This document shows positions 24,071 through 32,892 of a DNA stretch of 49,652 bases, piece after piece. The position numbers were made by a program, and so were the translations under genes. The DNA is taken from IMG/VR virus record IMGVR_UViG_3300044695_007728, positions 1-49,652 of that record; one strand, written 5' to 3'. The notes under the pieces are model-generated. The model did not search any database. It was not told the origin of the DNA and worked only from the letters and a program-made list of their open reading frames with translations. This DNA is from a virus. How positions within the stretch are numbered: position 1 is the first letter of the stretch; each line of letters opens with the position of its first letter.

Positions 24071-24986
24071 TCGTAAAAACGATTGTAGCCTATTACCATA
24101 TATAAAAGAAAATGTATATGGATTATCTCCTAATGATCCTGAATTTTATGGTTGGGAAATTAAAAAATTTGATATCCCAAACCATTGGAAATTCTCTAAA
24201 GGAGAGAATACAAAAATAGCCGTTATAGATACTGGGTGTGATTTAGACCACCCAGACTTAAAAGACAATCTATTAGATGGTAAAAACTTTGTAGACCCTA
24301 CTAAACCCCCTTTGGATGTTGCTACACACGGAACCCATGTGGCAGGAACCATAGCAGCTATAGATAATGGAAAAGGTATGGTGGGTGTTGCTCCGAGAGC
24401 GAAAATTATCCCTATTAAAGCGTTAGACGATAAAGGCAATGGTAACATATCTAATATTTCCAATGCGATAATATGGGCTGCAGACCAAAAAGCGGATTTT
24501 ATTTCTATGTCTTTAGGCTCTTCTAGGAGTTCTACAGAACTAGAAAATGCGATCAAATATGCATACTCTAAAGGTATTATTATCTTTTGCGCTGCGGGTA
24601 ACTCCGGTCCTAATACAGAGATTATGTATCCAGCCAGATATAAACAAACTATTAGTATAGCCGCTATAGATGAAAAACTAGAAAGAACATCTTTTAGTTG
24701 CAGCGGAGACTCCTTGGATTTTCTTGCTCCGGGAGATAAAATATTAAGCACAGTTCCAGATAATAGTTATGCTATTATGTCTGGTACTAGTATGAGTACC
24801 CCATTCGCTGTTGGATGCGCCGCACTATATCTCAGCTATCTCAGAAAAACAAAAAACGATAGTCGTTTTAAAATTTCTATGGAAGATCTTATAGAAGCTT
24901 TTAAGAATAAGGCTAAACCTTTGACAGACCCAAAATATCAAAGTATAAAATATCAGGGTTATGGTATCCTTTATCCTGCACCATAA
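24051..24986 (+). CDS. Subtilisin-like serine protease (S8)
   Basis: This 311-residue protein has all four S8 motifs: AVIDTGCDL (Asp), HGTHVAG (His), AAGNSGPN (Asn) and SGTSMSTP (Ser). No signal peptide or classical prodomain is visible, so it may act in the host cytoplasm or in the virion. It overlaps the upstream trypsin-like gene by 20 bases and has GGAG upstream. Confidence 0.95.
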   Translation: MSMRRNNRKNDCSLLPYIKENVYGLSPNDPEFYGWEIKKFDIPNHWKFSKGENTKIAVIDTGCDLDHPDLKDNLLDGKNFVDPTKPPLDVATHGTHVAGTIAAIDNGKGMVGVAPRAKIIPIKALDDKGNGNISNISNAIIWAADQKADFISMSLGSSRSSTELENAIKYAYSKGIIIFCAAGNSGPNTEIMYPARYKQTISIAAIDEKLERTSFSCSGDSLDFLAPGDKILSTVPDNSYAIMSGTSMSTPFAVGCAALYLSYLRKTKNDSRFKISMEDLIEAFKNKAKPLTDPKYQSIKYQGYGILYPAP

Positions 24987-25017
24987 TAAAAGAGTAGTCC
25001 AGACACTATGCGGCCCC

Positions 25018-25045
25018 TTGACTTCATCATACATACGGCTATAGT
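25018..25045 (+). promoter_or_regulatory. Promoter before 25095 gene
   Basis: TTGACT at 25018-25023 and TATAGT at 25040-25045 with a 16-base spacer. It lies in the 108-base gap after the protease pair. Confidence 0.65.
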
Positions 25046-25094
25046 AAAGAATCATCTCCGTGGATGTGATACCTTTTAGATACCTTAAGAGAAA

Positions 25095-25289
25095 ATGAAC
25101 AGAAACTTTGATTTTCGTGACGAGCCTCCTAAAAATAATAAATTTAGAGAGAAGAAGCGTAATAAAAAATTTGTTAGCGAAGAAGCTTATGATCAACATA
25201 AGCTAAATAAGCAATTTAAGCAAAAGAAAAAAGAGCTTGAAGAAGAGGATACCTGGGAAAACTGGGATAAAAACGATGAAATATATTGA
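25095..25289 (+). CDS. Small basic protein, unknown
   Basis: 64 residues, Lys- and Arg-rich in the first 50 and acidic at the end, probably intrinsically disordered. AAGAGA before the ATG. It is first in a transcript that includes the macro-domain gene. Confidence 0.6.
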   Translation: MNRNFDFRDEPPKNNKFREKKRNKKFVSEEAYDQHKLNKQFKQKKKELEEEDTWENWDKNDEIY

Positions 25290-25515
25290 AGAACTATTAC
25301 CAGGAGATTCTTTTGTTTCTGATAGTCATAACTATCTTTTAACTTCGGATTTTAAAAAAAATGGATGTCGTTTATCTTATGATCTCAAGTCCGGCAATCC
25401 AAAATGGTTTGAAGCAAATTCTGTAGTAGATCTTGAGCCTATTTATATCTTAGATAAAGACAATACTATTATAGCTATTAAAGAAGTAATGAAAGATAAT
25501 GTTTCTGAAAATTAA
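25276..25515 (+). CDS. Small beta-rich protein, unknown
   Basis: 79 residues from ATG at 25276, overlapping the previous gene; a longer frame from 25237 has no ribosome site. It contains YLLTSDFKKNGCRLSYDLKSG and then a short PIYILDKDNTIIAIKE hairpin. Function is unknown. Confidence 0.55.
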   Translation: MKYIEELLPGDSFVSDSHNYLLTSDFKKNGCRLSYDLKSGNPKWFEANSVVDLEPIYILDKDNTIIAIKEVMKDNVSEN

Positions 25516-25756
25516 AACATTTATTAAGTCTTTGTTCTTTCATATCTATGCAGGACTACCGAAAAGCTCAAGGGAAGAAATAGCTAAAAGATATTCTATT
25601 TGTTTATCTTGCGATCTTTACGATAATATAAAAGAGGAATGTCAGGTGTGCGGATGTTCGATTAGTAATAAGTCAAAATTCATGAATAAACTAGCTTGGG
25701 CTGATCAAGAATGCCCCGTAGGAAAATGGAGTAAAATCAATGCAACTCACAAATAA
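25499..25756 (+). CDS. Small zinc-binding phage protein
   Basis: The 85-residue product has CLSCDLY, CQVCGCSISNK and CPVGKW, a four- or five-Cys zinc-binding motif common in small phage proteins. Function is unknown; regulatory or structural roles are possible. Confidence 0.68.
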   Translation: MFLKIKTFIKSLFFHIYAGLPKSSREEIAKRYSICLSCDLYDNIKEECQVCGCSISNKSKFMNKLAWADQECPVGKWSKINATHK

Positions 25757-26300
25757 AAATAGGAATTCTAATTGTTTCATAACACACACTGATCTTTTTG
25801 AGTCGATTGAAAAAAGACTTCATTCGGCCCATGCAGGATGTACGGTGTTCGTTCCTCATGTATGTAATAATATAGACTTATTTGGTGCTGGCTTTGCGAA
25901 AGCAGTTGCCGATAGATATCCTTCGGTCAAAGCTAACTATCATATGCTTGGAAAAACATTTCTTAAAAACAATCTGGGTCATCCTCAGTTTCTAAATGTT
26001 TATGAGGAGCCAAAATATAAGCATAAATTGTACTTTGTAAATATGATTGCTCAAAATGGAGTTCGTAGTCCAAGCAATGTCAGGCCCCTTAACTATGCAG
26101 CATTAGTCAGATGTATGGTTCATATATCGCAATTCATTAATCAAAACACAGATTTTCCTAGTAATCCCTCTTCCGTAGAAATTCATGCTCCAAAGTTTGG
26201 CAGCGGATTAGCTGGAGGGAACTGGAATTTTATTAGTGATCTTATTGAAGACATATGGGGTAAGCATACCGTATATATCTACGACTATAAAAAGAAATAA
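25740..26300 (+). CDS. Macro-domain protein
   Basis: This 186-residue protein has VCNNIDLFGAGFAKAVADRYP and PKFGSGLAGGNWNFI. These are the ADP-ribose-binding loops of macro domains, here in the Poa1p-like ADP-ribose-1''-phosphatase type. It could remove or bind ADP-ribose and so counter host ADP-ribosylation or NAD-based defence; that role is inferred. It overlaps the zinc-binding gene. Confidence 0.85.
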   Translation: MQLTNKNRNSNCFITHTDLFESIEKRLHSAHAGCTVFVPHVCNNIDLFGAGFAKAVADRYPSVKANYHMLGKTFLKNNLGHPQFLNVYEEPKYKHKLYFVNMIAQNGVRSPSNVRPLNYAALVRCMVHISQFINQNTDFPSNPSSVEIHAPKFGSGLAGGNWNFISDLIEDIWGKHTVYIYDYKKK

Positions 26301-26304
26301 TTAA

Positions 26305-26955
26305 ATGCAAAAAGTATTAACATCTTTTGGTTTTGGCAACCAGAGAGAACTATTGAATATTTCTGTCCCAACTTTACAAAAATATGCTGCTATACACGAC
26401 TATGATTTATTCATACCCAATGAATCTTTTTTTAGCACATCGACTAAAGAAAGACACTATTCGTGGTGGAAAATAGAATTAATTAGTAAGTTATTTGAGA
26501 AATATGATAGAGTTCTGTGGATAGATGCCGATGTTGTTATATGCAGATTCGATAAAGATATTATGGGTGATCTAAATATGGAATCCCATGTTGGCATGGT
26601 AGTACATGAAGTACAAATAGGATTCGTACCAAACTGCGGAGTCTGGACTTTAGACAAAAAATGCTTATCTTGGTTTCATGAATTATGGCAACACAACAAT
26701 CTTCCAAGAAGCGACGGATGGTGGGAACAAGACGCTATGCTGCACTTGCTAGGAATAAATAGTGGTAGTAATAATATACAAATGCCAGAAACATTTAATA
26801 TACCATGGACCAAATTAGACTATTTATGGAACCCACATGTGCATGATCATAGACAAATACCAAAAGAGAGCAGATTTTTTCATGCTACAATGTTTACGGA
26901 TAGGGCAAAAGTTATGAAAAAAGTTATTAAGATGACAGAGGCTCAGAACCCCTAA
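26305..26955 (+). CDS. Glycosyltransferase, GT-A fold with DxD
   Basis: This 216-residue protein has WKIELISKLFEKYDRVLWI followed by DADVVI (DxD) and WWEQDAMLHLLGI. These match galactosyltransferases of the GMA12/MNN10 or related type. It probably adds sugars to a phage or host surface structure. It starts five bases after the macro-domain gene. Confidence 0.75.
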   Translation: MQKVLTSFGFGNQRELLNISVPTLQKYAAIHDYDLFIPNESFFSTSTKERHYSWWKIELISKLFEKYDRVLWIDADVVICRFDKDIMGDLNMESHVGMVVHEVQIGFVPNCGVWTLDKKCLSWFHELWQHNNLPRSDGWWEQDAMLHLLGINSGSNNIQMPETFNIPWTKLDYLWNPHVHDHRQIPKESRFFHATMFTDRAKVMKKVIKMTEAQNP

Positions 26956-26964
26956 AACATACGC

Positions 26965-26992
26965 TTGCCGCTCGTTGCCGATGGATTACAAT
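26965..26992 (+). promoter_or_regulatory. Promoter before 27026 gene
   Basis: TTGCCG at 26965-26970 and TACAAT at 26987-26992, 16-base spacer. GCCGAT at 26977-26982 is shared with the rIIA and rIIB promoters. Confidence 0.6.
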
Positions 26993-27025
26993 ATACCGTA
27001 GAGGCATGGAAAAATTGGAGGTTTT

Positions 27026-27169
27026 ATGGTTTTCGCTCTTTCGGCTGCTATGTTAATAGGAGTATGTAAAGGCATTTGTGTTTTATACAAGACCAGTAAA
27101 GGAGAAATTCCAGCTGCTCCTACTTGTACCAACTTAATCGAATATTTTTTCGATACAAAATACTTTTAA
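27026..27169 (+). CDS. Small membrane-type protein (47 aa)
   Basis: ATG at 27026 follows TTGGAGG with ideal spacing and lies 34 bases after a promoter. The 47-residue product starts MVFALSAAMLIGVCKGICVL, a hydrophobic segment, then a polar end with two more aromatic clusters. A one-helix membrane peptide is likely. Function is unknown. Confidence 0.65.
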   Translation: MVFALSAAMLIGVCKGICVLYKTSKGEIPAAPTCTNLIEYFFDTKYF

Positions 27170-27189
27170 TAGGACAATTTTTAAAGACA

Positions 27190-27720
27190 ATGAATAGACT
27201 GAAAAATCAGAGAGTTTACTTAGCTGGTGCTATGGATCGTGTGGCTGATAGAGGTGCTGGATGGAGAGAGAGCATAACGCCATTTTTAGAACGTATGGGT
27301 ATAGTAGTATTTAATCCAATTAGTAAACCAGCAGAAGTTGGTTTAGAAGATGTTGATACTCATACTATAAAGACAAAGCTTAAAGAAAAACGTCGCTATG
27401 ATGAATTGTCTGCTATGATGAAAACTATTAGAGCAGTTGATTTAAGACTAGTAGATATTAGCGATTTCTTGATAGTCAATCTAGATATTAATGTTCACCC
27501 ATGTGGAACATTAGAAGAAATTTTTTGGGCAAATAGACAAAAGAAACCTATTATTATTCATATGGAGCAAGGCAAGGAGCATACTCCAGATTGGCTATTT
27601 GGAACCATTCCACACCAGATGATTTTTTCTACTTGGATGGAAATTGAGCACTACTTACAGCATATTCATACCTCGGAAAATATAGACTCTCATAAAAGAT
27701 GGTACTTCTTTGCTGTATAA
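27190..27720 (+). CDS. Nucleoside 2-deoxyribosyltransferase-like protein
   Basis: 176 residues from the ATG at 27190; a longer frame from 27124 overlaps the upstream ORF. VYLAGAMDR forms the first strand and nucleotide loop. DFLIVNLD and GTLEEIFWAN hold the conserved Asp and Glu of this fold. It may exchange bases between deoxynucleosides or cut modified nucleotides. It is near GMP reductase, which supports a nucleotide role. Confidence 0.72.
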   Translation: MNRLKNQRVYLAGAMDRVADRGAGWRESITPFLERMGIVVFNPISKPAEVGLEDVDTHTIKTKLKEKRRYDELSAMMKTIRAVDLRLVDISDFLIVNLDINVHPCGTLEEIFWANRQKKPIIIHMEQGKEHTPDWLFGTIPHQMIFSTWMEIEHYLQHIHTSENIDSHKRWYFFAV

Positions 27721-27722
27721 AA

Positions 27723-27929
27723 ATGCCAAAATATTATATCAAGTCTGGGCAGATAAAATATATCATAGACTCTATGGATCATACTACCGCTATTTTAGCT
27801 GCTCTAAGAGCTTATAAAGGCAAGGGGATGATGAGCGGGCCTAAAATATGCGTTTCTGAAAAAGGATTTGAAGACCATAAATCATGGGACTGTTATGATA
27901 CTGATAATTTTCTTAAGGGATCATATTGA
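27723..27929 (+). CDS. Small conserved phage-type protein
   Basis: 68 residues from ATG at 27723, two bases after the previous stop (an upstream start at 27699 lacks a site). It has the pattern YYIKSGQIKYIIDS, then AALRAYKGKG and GPKICVSEKGF, similar to small proteins found in several phages. Function is unknown. Confidence 0.6.
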   Translation: MPKYYIKSGQIKYIIDSMDHTTAILAALRAYKGKGMMSGPKICVSEKGFEDHKSWDCYDTDNFLKGSY

Positions 27930-27931
27930 TT

Positions 27932-29065
27932 ATGCAAAAGATTATTACTGACTTGAAACTAGACTTTGATGATGTCTTAATAAGACCTAAACGATCTAAT
28001 CTCTCTAGCAGATCAGAAGTTGACATAGTTAGAGATTTTCATTTTGTTCATTCTCCTAGAAAACTATCGGCTATTCCAGTGGTTGTTGCTAATATGGATA
28101 CTACTGGTACTTTTGCTATGGCTAATGAGGTATGTAATCATAAAGCCATAGTCGCCCTACACAAACATTATACTCCTGAGCAATTAATTAAGTATTATTC
28201 AGAAACTAATGGCAACAATCATAAAGAATTATGCTTTTATTCTACTGGCACATCCTCATCCGATATAGATAAGCTAATATATGTTTTTAATATGCTCAAG
28301 GATAAGGGGGCGCTATTACCAAACATATGCGTAGATGTAGCCAATGGATATAGCGAAAAATTTGTTAAAACAGTAGCACATATTCGTAAACTATATGAAG
28401 AAGTTGTTATAATGGCGGGTAATGTAGTAACACAAGAGATGGTCGAAGAATTGATTCTTCATGGAAAAGTAGATATAGTCAAGGTTGGTATAGGCCCAGG
28501 GTCCGTTTGTACTACTAGATTAAAAACCGGCGTGGGATATGCTCAGATATCTGCTTGTTTGGAATGTTCTGATGCTGCTCATGGTCTTGGTGGACATATT
28601 TGCGGAGATGGAGGATGCAAACACGTTGGTGATGTTTGTAAGGTGTTTGGTACTAATGCAGACTTTGTTATGTGTGGTAATTTTTTTGCTGGTTGCGATG
28701 AATGCGAAGGAGAATGGGAATATGAATATCAAGCCGGTTTTGGGGTTGGTTTAGCCGAGCCATTTTGGCAACCATTTGATCCGGGACACGGAGGACCAAA
28801 GAGAAAAATCAATCTTAAATTTTATGGCATGAGTTCTAAAGAAGCTATGGATAAGCACCATAATGGTGTTGCTAATTATAGAACTAGCGAAGGTAGGTGC
28901 GTTAAGGTTCCTTTTAAGGGACCAGTAAAAGATATTCTTCAAGACATTTTTGGAGGTATGCGTAGCGCCTGCACTTATATTGGTGCTTCTAGAATTAAAG
29001 ACTTTGGTAAAAAAACAACATTCATTATGGTAAATAATACTCACAATAGGATTCATGAAAAATGA
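27932..29065 (+). CDS. guaC: GMP reductase (GuaC-type)
   Basis: This 377-residue protein has VKVGIGPGSVCTTRLKTG, the catalytic Cys loop of IMPDH/GMPR enzymes, plus GGHICGDGGCKHVGD and the GMPR-type ending FYGMSSKEAM then GMRSACTYIGA. GMP reductase turns GMP to IMP with NADPH. No CBS domains are present, which supports GMPR over IMP dehydrogenase. ATG at 27932 is preferred over TTG at 27926. It may shift purine pools during phage DNA synthesis. Confidence 0.9.
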   Translation: MQKIITDLKLDFDDVLIRPKRSNLSSRSEVDIVRDFHFVHSPRKLSAIPVVVANMDTTGTFAMANEVCNHKAIVALHKHYTPEQLIKYYSETNGNNHKELCFYSTGTSSSDIDKLIYVFNMLKDKGALLPNICVDVANGYSEKFVKTVAHIRKLYEEVVIMAGNVVTQEMVEELILHGKVDIVKVGIGPGSVCTTRLKTGVGYAQISACLECSDAAHGLGGHICGDGGCKHVGDVCKVFGTNADFVMCGNFFAGCDECEGEWEYEYQAGFGVGLAEPFWQPFDPGHGGPKRKINLKFYGMSSKEAMDKHHNGVANYRTSEGRCVKVPFKGPVKDILQDIFGGMRSACTYIGASRIKDFGKKTTFIMVNNTHNRIHEK

Positions 29066-30174
29066 AAAGCTTAAATCTAAATTGTCCGATTGGTGGTACC
29101 GGCTATGGTATTACTTCCTTAAATATCTTCAAAGAACTCTATAAGATCAATAAAAATATTTCTTTATTCCCCATGGGAAATAGTGTTAGCTTTAATTCTG
29201 ACGAGGAAAAGCCGCTACTACAAGAATGTATTCAAAATAATCAGAACTTTAGCTATACAGCACCATGTCTTAAAATATGGCATCAAAATGATCTAGCTTC
29301 AAGTATCGGCAAAGGTCAATACTATGCTTTTCCCTTTTTTGAGTTAGACATTATATCCCCTCTGGAACAACACCACCTTAATTATCCAGACGAGTTATTT
29401 GTGGCTTCTGAATGGGCAAAAAATGTATTGATAAATAATGGTATACATAAAAAAATTACTGTTGCTCCTTTAGGTGTTGATATGGAGATCTTCAAAGAGC
29501 CAGCTAAGATTAAGCTTGAAAATGATAACTATATCTTTTTCCATATTGGTAAATGGGAAAAAAGAAAAAGCCAAGACTTCTTAATTAAGGCTTTTGAAAC
29601 AGCCTTTAACGAAAATGACAAAGTGGAACTTTGGTTAATGCCATTTAATCCATTTTTGACTAAGGAACAAGAAGATGTCTGGCTTAAATTAGTTGATAAT
29701 AGCAAGCTGGCTTCAAAGATTAAAATATATAACAGAGTAAATACTCAATATGATTTAGCGGCCTTTATTAATTATGCAGATTGTGGGGTTTTTATATCCA
29801 GAGCAGAAGGATGGAATAATGAATTAGTTGAAGTTATGGCTATGAACAAACCAGTAATAACCACTTTCTACTCTGCCCATACAGAATATTGTGATGAAGA
29901 GAATAGTAATTTGGTTTATGTACAAGAAAAAGAACTGGCTTATGATGACAAATGGTTTAATGGTCAGGGTAATTGGGCTAAATTAGGAGACAGCGAACTA
30001 GAACAAGTAGTATATCATATGAGAAATGTGTATACTAATAATATTCGATCAAACCCGCAAGGAGTAGTGACGGCTCAAAAATATAATTGGGCCAATACTG
30101 CAAAAATTATTTCATCAACTATTTTTAAAGAGAAGAATCGTGCCAATACCAAAGCCAAAGCCAAACGAAGATAA
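29062..30174 (+). CDS. Glycosyltransferase family 4-like
   Basis: This 370-residue protein has an N-terminal domain with NCPIGGTGYGI and ITVAPLGVDMEIF, and a C-terminal nucleotide-binding domain with FFHIGKWEKRKSQ and ISRAEGWNNELVEVMAMNKP. This is the EGxxxxxxEAMA-type motif of GT4 enzymes. Sugar donor and acceptor are unknown. It overlaps GMP reductase by ATGA and the following head-type gene. Confidence 0.85.
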   Translation: MKSLNLNCPIGGTGYGITSLNIFKELYKINKNISLFPMGNSVSFNSDEEKPLLQECIQNNQNFSYTAPCLKIWHQNDLASSIGKGQYYAFPFFELDIISPLEQHHLNYPDELFVASEWAKNVLINNGIHKKITVAPLGVDMEIFKEPAKIKLENDNYIFFHIGKWEKRKSQDFLIKAFETAFNENDKVELWLMPFNPFLTKEQEDVWLKLVDNSKLASKIKIYNRVNTQYDLAAFINYADCGVFISRAEGWNNELVEVMAMNKPVITTFYSAHTEYCDEENSNLVYVQEKELAYDDKWFNGQGNWAKLGDSELEQVVYHMRNVYTNNIRSNPQGVVTAQKYNWANTAKIISSTIFKEKNRANTKAKAKRR

Positions 30175-30685
30175 GCAAAAGTATATATCTCGTTGCATGA
30201 GCAATGAGATCATGAAAAAAGACTATCCAAACTCTCAACAGAGAATAGCTATTTGCTTATCAGAAAGCGGAAAAAATAAGTCAGGTAAGTCTTCTCTTAT
30301 AGAGGAAATACATGATAATCTATTAGCCAGTAACTGTGAATGGGATGATATTTGGGATGAATTTGTATTTGAGATAGAAGCTAATGAAATATATGATGAC
30401 GAAGATAAGATTATTGCGGCTGAAAAAAATAAAAAAGTTAAACTAAATAAGCCCACCAGAACACCTGATGGTCCAAAAAAGTTTTCAGTATATGTAAAAA
30501 ATGATAAGGGTAATGTTGTTAAGGTTAATTTTGGCGATCCTAATATGGAAATAAAAAGAGATGACCCAGAGAGAAGAAAAAGTTATAGAGCAAGACATAA
30601 CTGTGATAATCCGGGTCCAAAATGGAAGGCAAACTATTGGTCTTGCAAAATGTGGTCTAGTCCTAAGGTTTCAGATTTAGTATAG
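30140..30685 (+). CDS. Phage head-assembly-type protein
   Basis: 181 residues starting with GTG. The N-terminal PIPKPKPNEDKQKYISRCM and the C-terminal FGDPNMEIKRDDPERRKSYR segment, ending in a NCDNPGPKWKANYWSCKMW block, are typical of proteins in head operons of large phages. They often sit beside the prohead protease and scaffold. The exact role is uncertain. It opens the virion-type region and is followed by a ferritin-like gene. Confidence 0.68.
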   Translation: MPIPKPKPNEDKQKYISRCMSNEIMKKDYPNSQQRIAICLSESGKNKSGKSSLIEEIHDNLLASNCEWDDIWDEFVFEIEANEIYDDEDKIIAAEKNKKVKLNKPTRTPDGPKKFSVYVKNDKGNVVKVNFGDPNMEIKRDDPERRKSYRARHNCDNPGPKWKANYWSCKMWSSPKVSDLV

Positions 30686-30702
30686 AATAACAGGAGAAAA
30701 TT

Positions 30703-31233
30703 ATGTCACAGTCTATTAATGATCTATTAAGCGCCCACAATACAACACAAGCTCAAGAAGTAGTCGGCTACTCATCGGAACAAGTAATTGAGCTACTTAA
30801 AAAATCTCTCAATATTCACTGGCAGCAGACCACAGTATTATCTGCTCAGGCCGTTCATCTAGATAGATGGGGATATAAAAAATTAGCCGCTGTTATTAAG
30901 GCGGATGCTTTACAAGAACATGAACATGCAATAATTAATCTCTCTAGACTAGAGTTTTTCGATGCAGACTATCAGCCTTTAGTAGTATCTCCTCCAGTAT
31001 GGAAAAGGCATGATATGTTAGCTATGATTAAATATAATCTAGACTCCGTAAGAGAAGCATCGGCAGCAGAAAGAGCAACTATCACTGCCGCACGAATGGT
31101 GGGAGATGAGCTTACTGCTAACACTATGATTCCTCTTCTACAGGGTAGTGAAGACGGTATTGAGCTTTATGAGGGTTTTCTAAAGCTAATAGAGCAAATG
31201 GGTCTTGATAATTTTCTCAGTATACAAGCTTAA
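30703..31233 (+). CDS. Ferritin-like/Dps-type protein
   Basis: The 176-residue protein has a four-helix pattern with SLNIHWQQTTVLSAQAVHL and EHEHAIINLSRLEFF, giving Glu and His candidates for a di-iron site. It resembles bacterioferritin or Dps-like proteins that store iron or protect DNA. In a phage head cluster it could be packaged, but that is inferred. AGGAGAA upstream. Confidence 0.75.
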   Translation: MSQSINDLLSAHNTTQAQEVVGYSSEQVIELLKKSLNIHWQQTTVLSAQAVHLDRWGYKKLAAVIKADALQEHEHAIINLSRLEFFDADYQPLVVSPPVWKRHDMLAMIKYNLDSVREASAAERATITAARMVGDELTANTMIPLLQGSEDGIELYEGFLKLIEQMGLDNFLSIQA

Positions 31234-31263
31234 TATTAATTTTACTATAAGGAACCTTCTACT

Positions 31264-32163
31264 ATGTATAGAATTCATGAAATTTTAAACGATATCAAAC
31301 AAGAACTATCAACAGCTTCTGAAAAAAATACTACTACCGAAAAAGATCTTCAAGCTAAGATTTTAACTGTGGTTGAAATACCAGAAGAAGAGGTTCAACA
31401 CGTTTCTCCGTCTAATGAAATAGATGAAATAGTTTTTGAAAAGCTCAGAGAATTCTATAAATCTAAAAGTTCTGTACTTAATCCCGGAGATAGAGTTAAG
31501 AATATCAATACTTCTTGTACTCATTACGGTAGTGAGGGCATAGTAGAAAACCTTGAACCGCTCCCTGACAATATGGGTAATGTTGTTGTATACAAAACGA
31601 CAAACAATGGTCCAAACTGGAAAGAGGGAGACATACTTAAAAAGACAGAAGTACAGCTAGAACCCATGATAATGATGGTCAATGATATAATGGAAGATTC
31701 TAATTATTTGATCTCTGATATTCCTATGAATCCAGAGAATATTGATAGTCCCCATCATATAGAAATGATGGACGCAGATGATGAGAGTGAAGAAGCACCA
31801 TCAGAAGAACTTGATGAATACAAGCTAGATTTTTTGAAAATGAGCCTTGGTTCTTTAAAAGCTATAGCTATACACGCCCACAATATCCTTAGTTCGGCAG
31901 AACAGCCAAATGTAAAAGCCAATTTGACAGAAAGCTGGTTGCAGGGTAAAATCGCTATAACTGAGGATTATATGCGTACTATTCACGATTTTGTCATGTT
32001 CGTTCAGTCGGATGCCGATGATAACAGTGAGGCAAAATCAAAACTCGGTCTTTGGGAAAATATTCGTAAAAAAAAGGAAAGAGAAGGCAAGAAATACAGA
32101 CCCGCTAAACCGGGAGATAAAGACAGGCCCGATCCAGAGGCTTTTAAGGAAGCTCAAAAGTAA
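31264..32163 (+). CDS. Head-assembly or scaffold-type protein
   Basis: This 299-residue protein has a helical, acidic N-terminal part and a beta-like middle (LNPGDRVKNI...VVVYKTT). It contains ANLTESWLQGKIAITEDYM and ends with GLWENIRKKKEREGKKYRP and PGDKDRPDP. These segments recur in phage head-maturation proteins. The acidic stretch near 175-185 fits a scaffold. It lies between the ferritin-like and sigma factor genes. Confidence 0.65.
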   Translation: MYRIHEILNDIKQELSTASEKNTTTEKDLQAKILTVVEIPEEEVQHVSPSNEIDEIVFEKLREFYKSKSSVLNPGDRVKNINTSCTHYGSEGIVENLEPLPDNMGNVVVYKTTNNGPNWKEGDILKKTEVQLEPMIMMVNDIMEDSNYLISDIPMNPENIDSPHHIEMMDADDESEEAPSEELDEYKLDFLKMSLGSLKAIAIHAHNILSSAEQPNVKANLTESWLQGKIAITEDYMRTIHDFVMFVQSDADDNSEAKSKLGLWENIRKKKEREGKKYRPAKPGDKDRPDPEAFKEAQK

Positions 32164-32223
32164 GAAGCAATAGATTGTCTTGTTAAAGATTTTAGGATTT
32201 TATTCAAAAGGACTAAGGAAAAT

Positions 32224-32892
32224 ATGTTTTTACAATTAAGCGGTGTTGGCGATCAAAAAATTGAATACAAAGATCATTCAAATATTAAGTTTGATTCTTT
32301 GGATACGTATTTGCTATTAGCAAAAAAGGCTATCTCTAAGTTTGGTAATGCTATGTACAGTGGACTAGCTTCTAAAATGCTCAGAGATGAAGAAGCTATT
32401 TCTAGTATTGCTAATGCTATTATGATGGCAGACTGGCGATGGGATGAAAATTACGAAAATGAGCAGAATACCAAAAAGACAAAGTATTCTTATCGCAATC
32501 AGTGTGCTATATGGGCTATTAAAACATATATTACCAAAAACTATGAGCATAAACAGAAGACAAAAAAGAAGGTTTATTCTCTAGACTATAAGAGTGATAG
32601 CGATGGCTCTAATAATGATGCTTCTGTCCATGAGCTTGTGCAGAACATGGGCTGCTGTTCTCCTGATGAGATACTAATAGCAAGCGAAGAAGAAGACTGT
32701 CTTATAGATACGGTTAGAGAACTTCTTGATTGTCCAATTCTAACCGAGAGACAAAGAGATTATATTAAATTATACTATTTTGAAAATCAAACCTTTGAGC
32801 AAATTGGAAAGAAATATAATATAACTAGAGAGGCTGTAAGACAGGGCCTAAATAAAACCCTAGAAACTATTAGGAGTCTCTGTAATGAATAG
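32224..32892 (+). CDS. Late sigma factor, gp55-like sigma-70 family
   Basis: This 222-residue protein has a region 2-like stretch (ANAIMMADWRWDEN then YSYRNQCAIWAIKTYI). Its region 4 is LTERQRDYIKLYYFENQTFE followed by IGKKYNITREAVRQGL, a clear sigma HTH. It likely redirects host RNA polymerase to phage late promoters, as T4 gp55 does. The GGTGTATAAT elements before virion and lysis genes are candidate targets. Confidence 0.85.
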   Translation: MFLQLSGVGDQKIEYKDHSNIKFDSLDTYLLLAKKAISKFGNAMYSGLASKMLRDEEAISSIANAIMMADWRWDENYENEQNTKKTKYSYRNQCAIWAIKTYITKNYEHKQKTKKKVYSLDYKSDSDGSNNDASVHELVQNMGCCSPDEILIASEEEDCLIDTVRELLDCPILTERQRDYIKLYYFENQTFEQIGKKYNITREAVRQGLNKTLETIRSLCNE

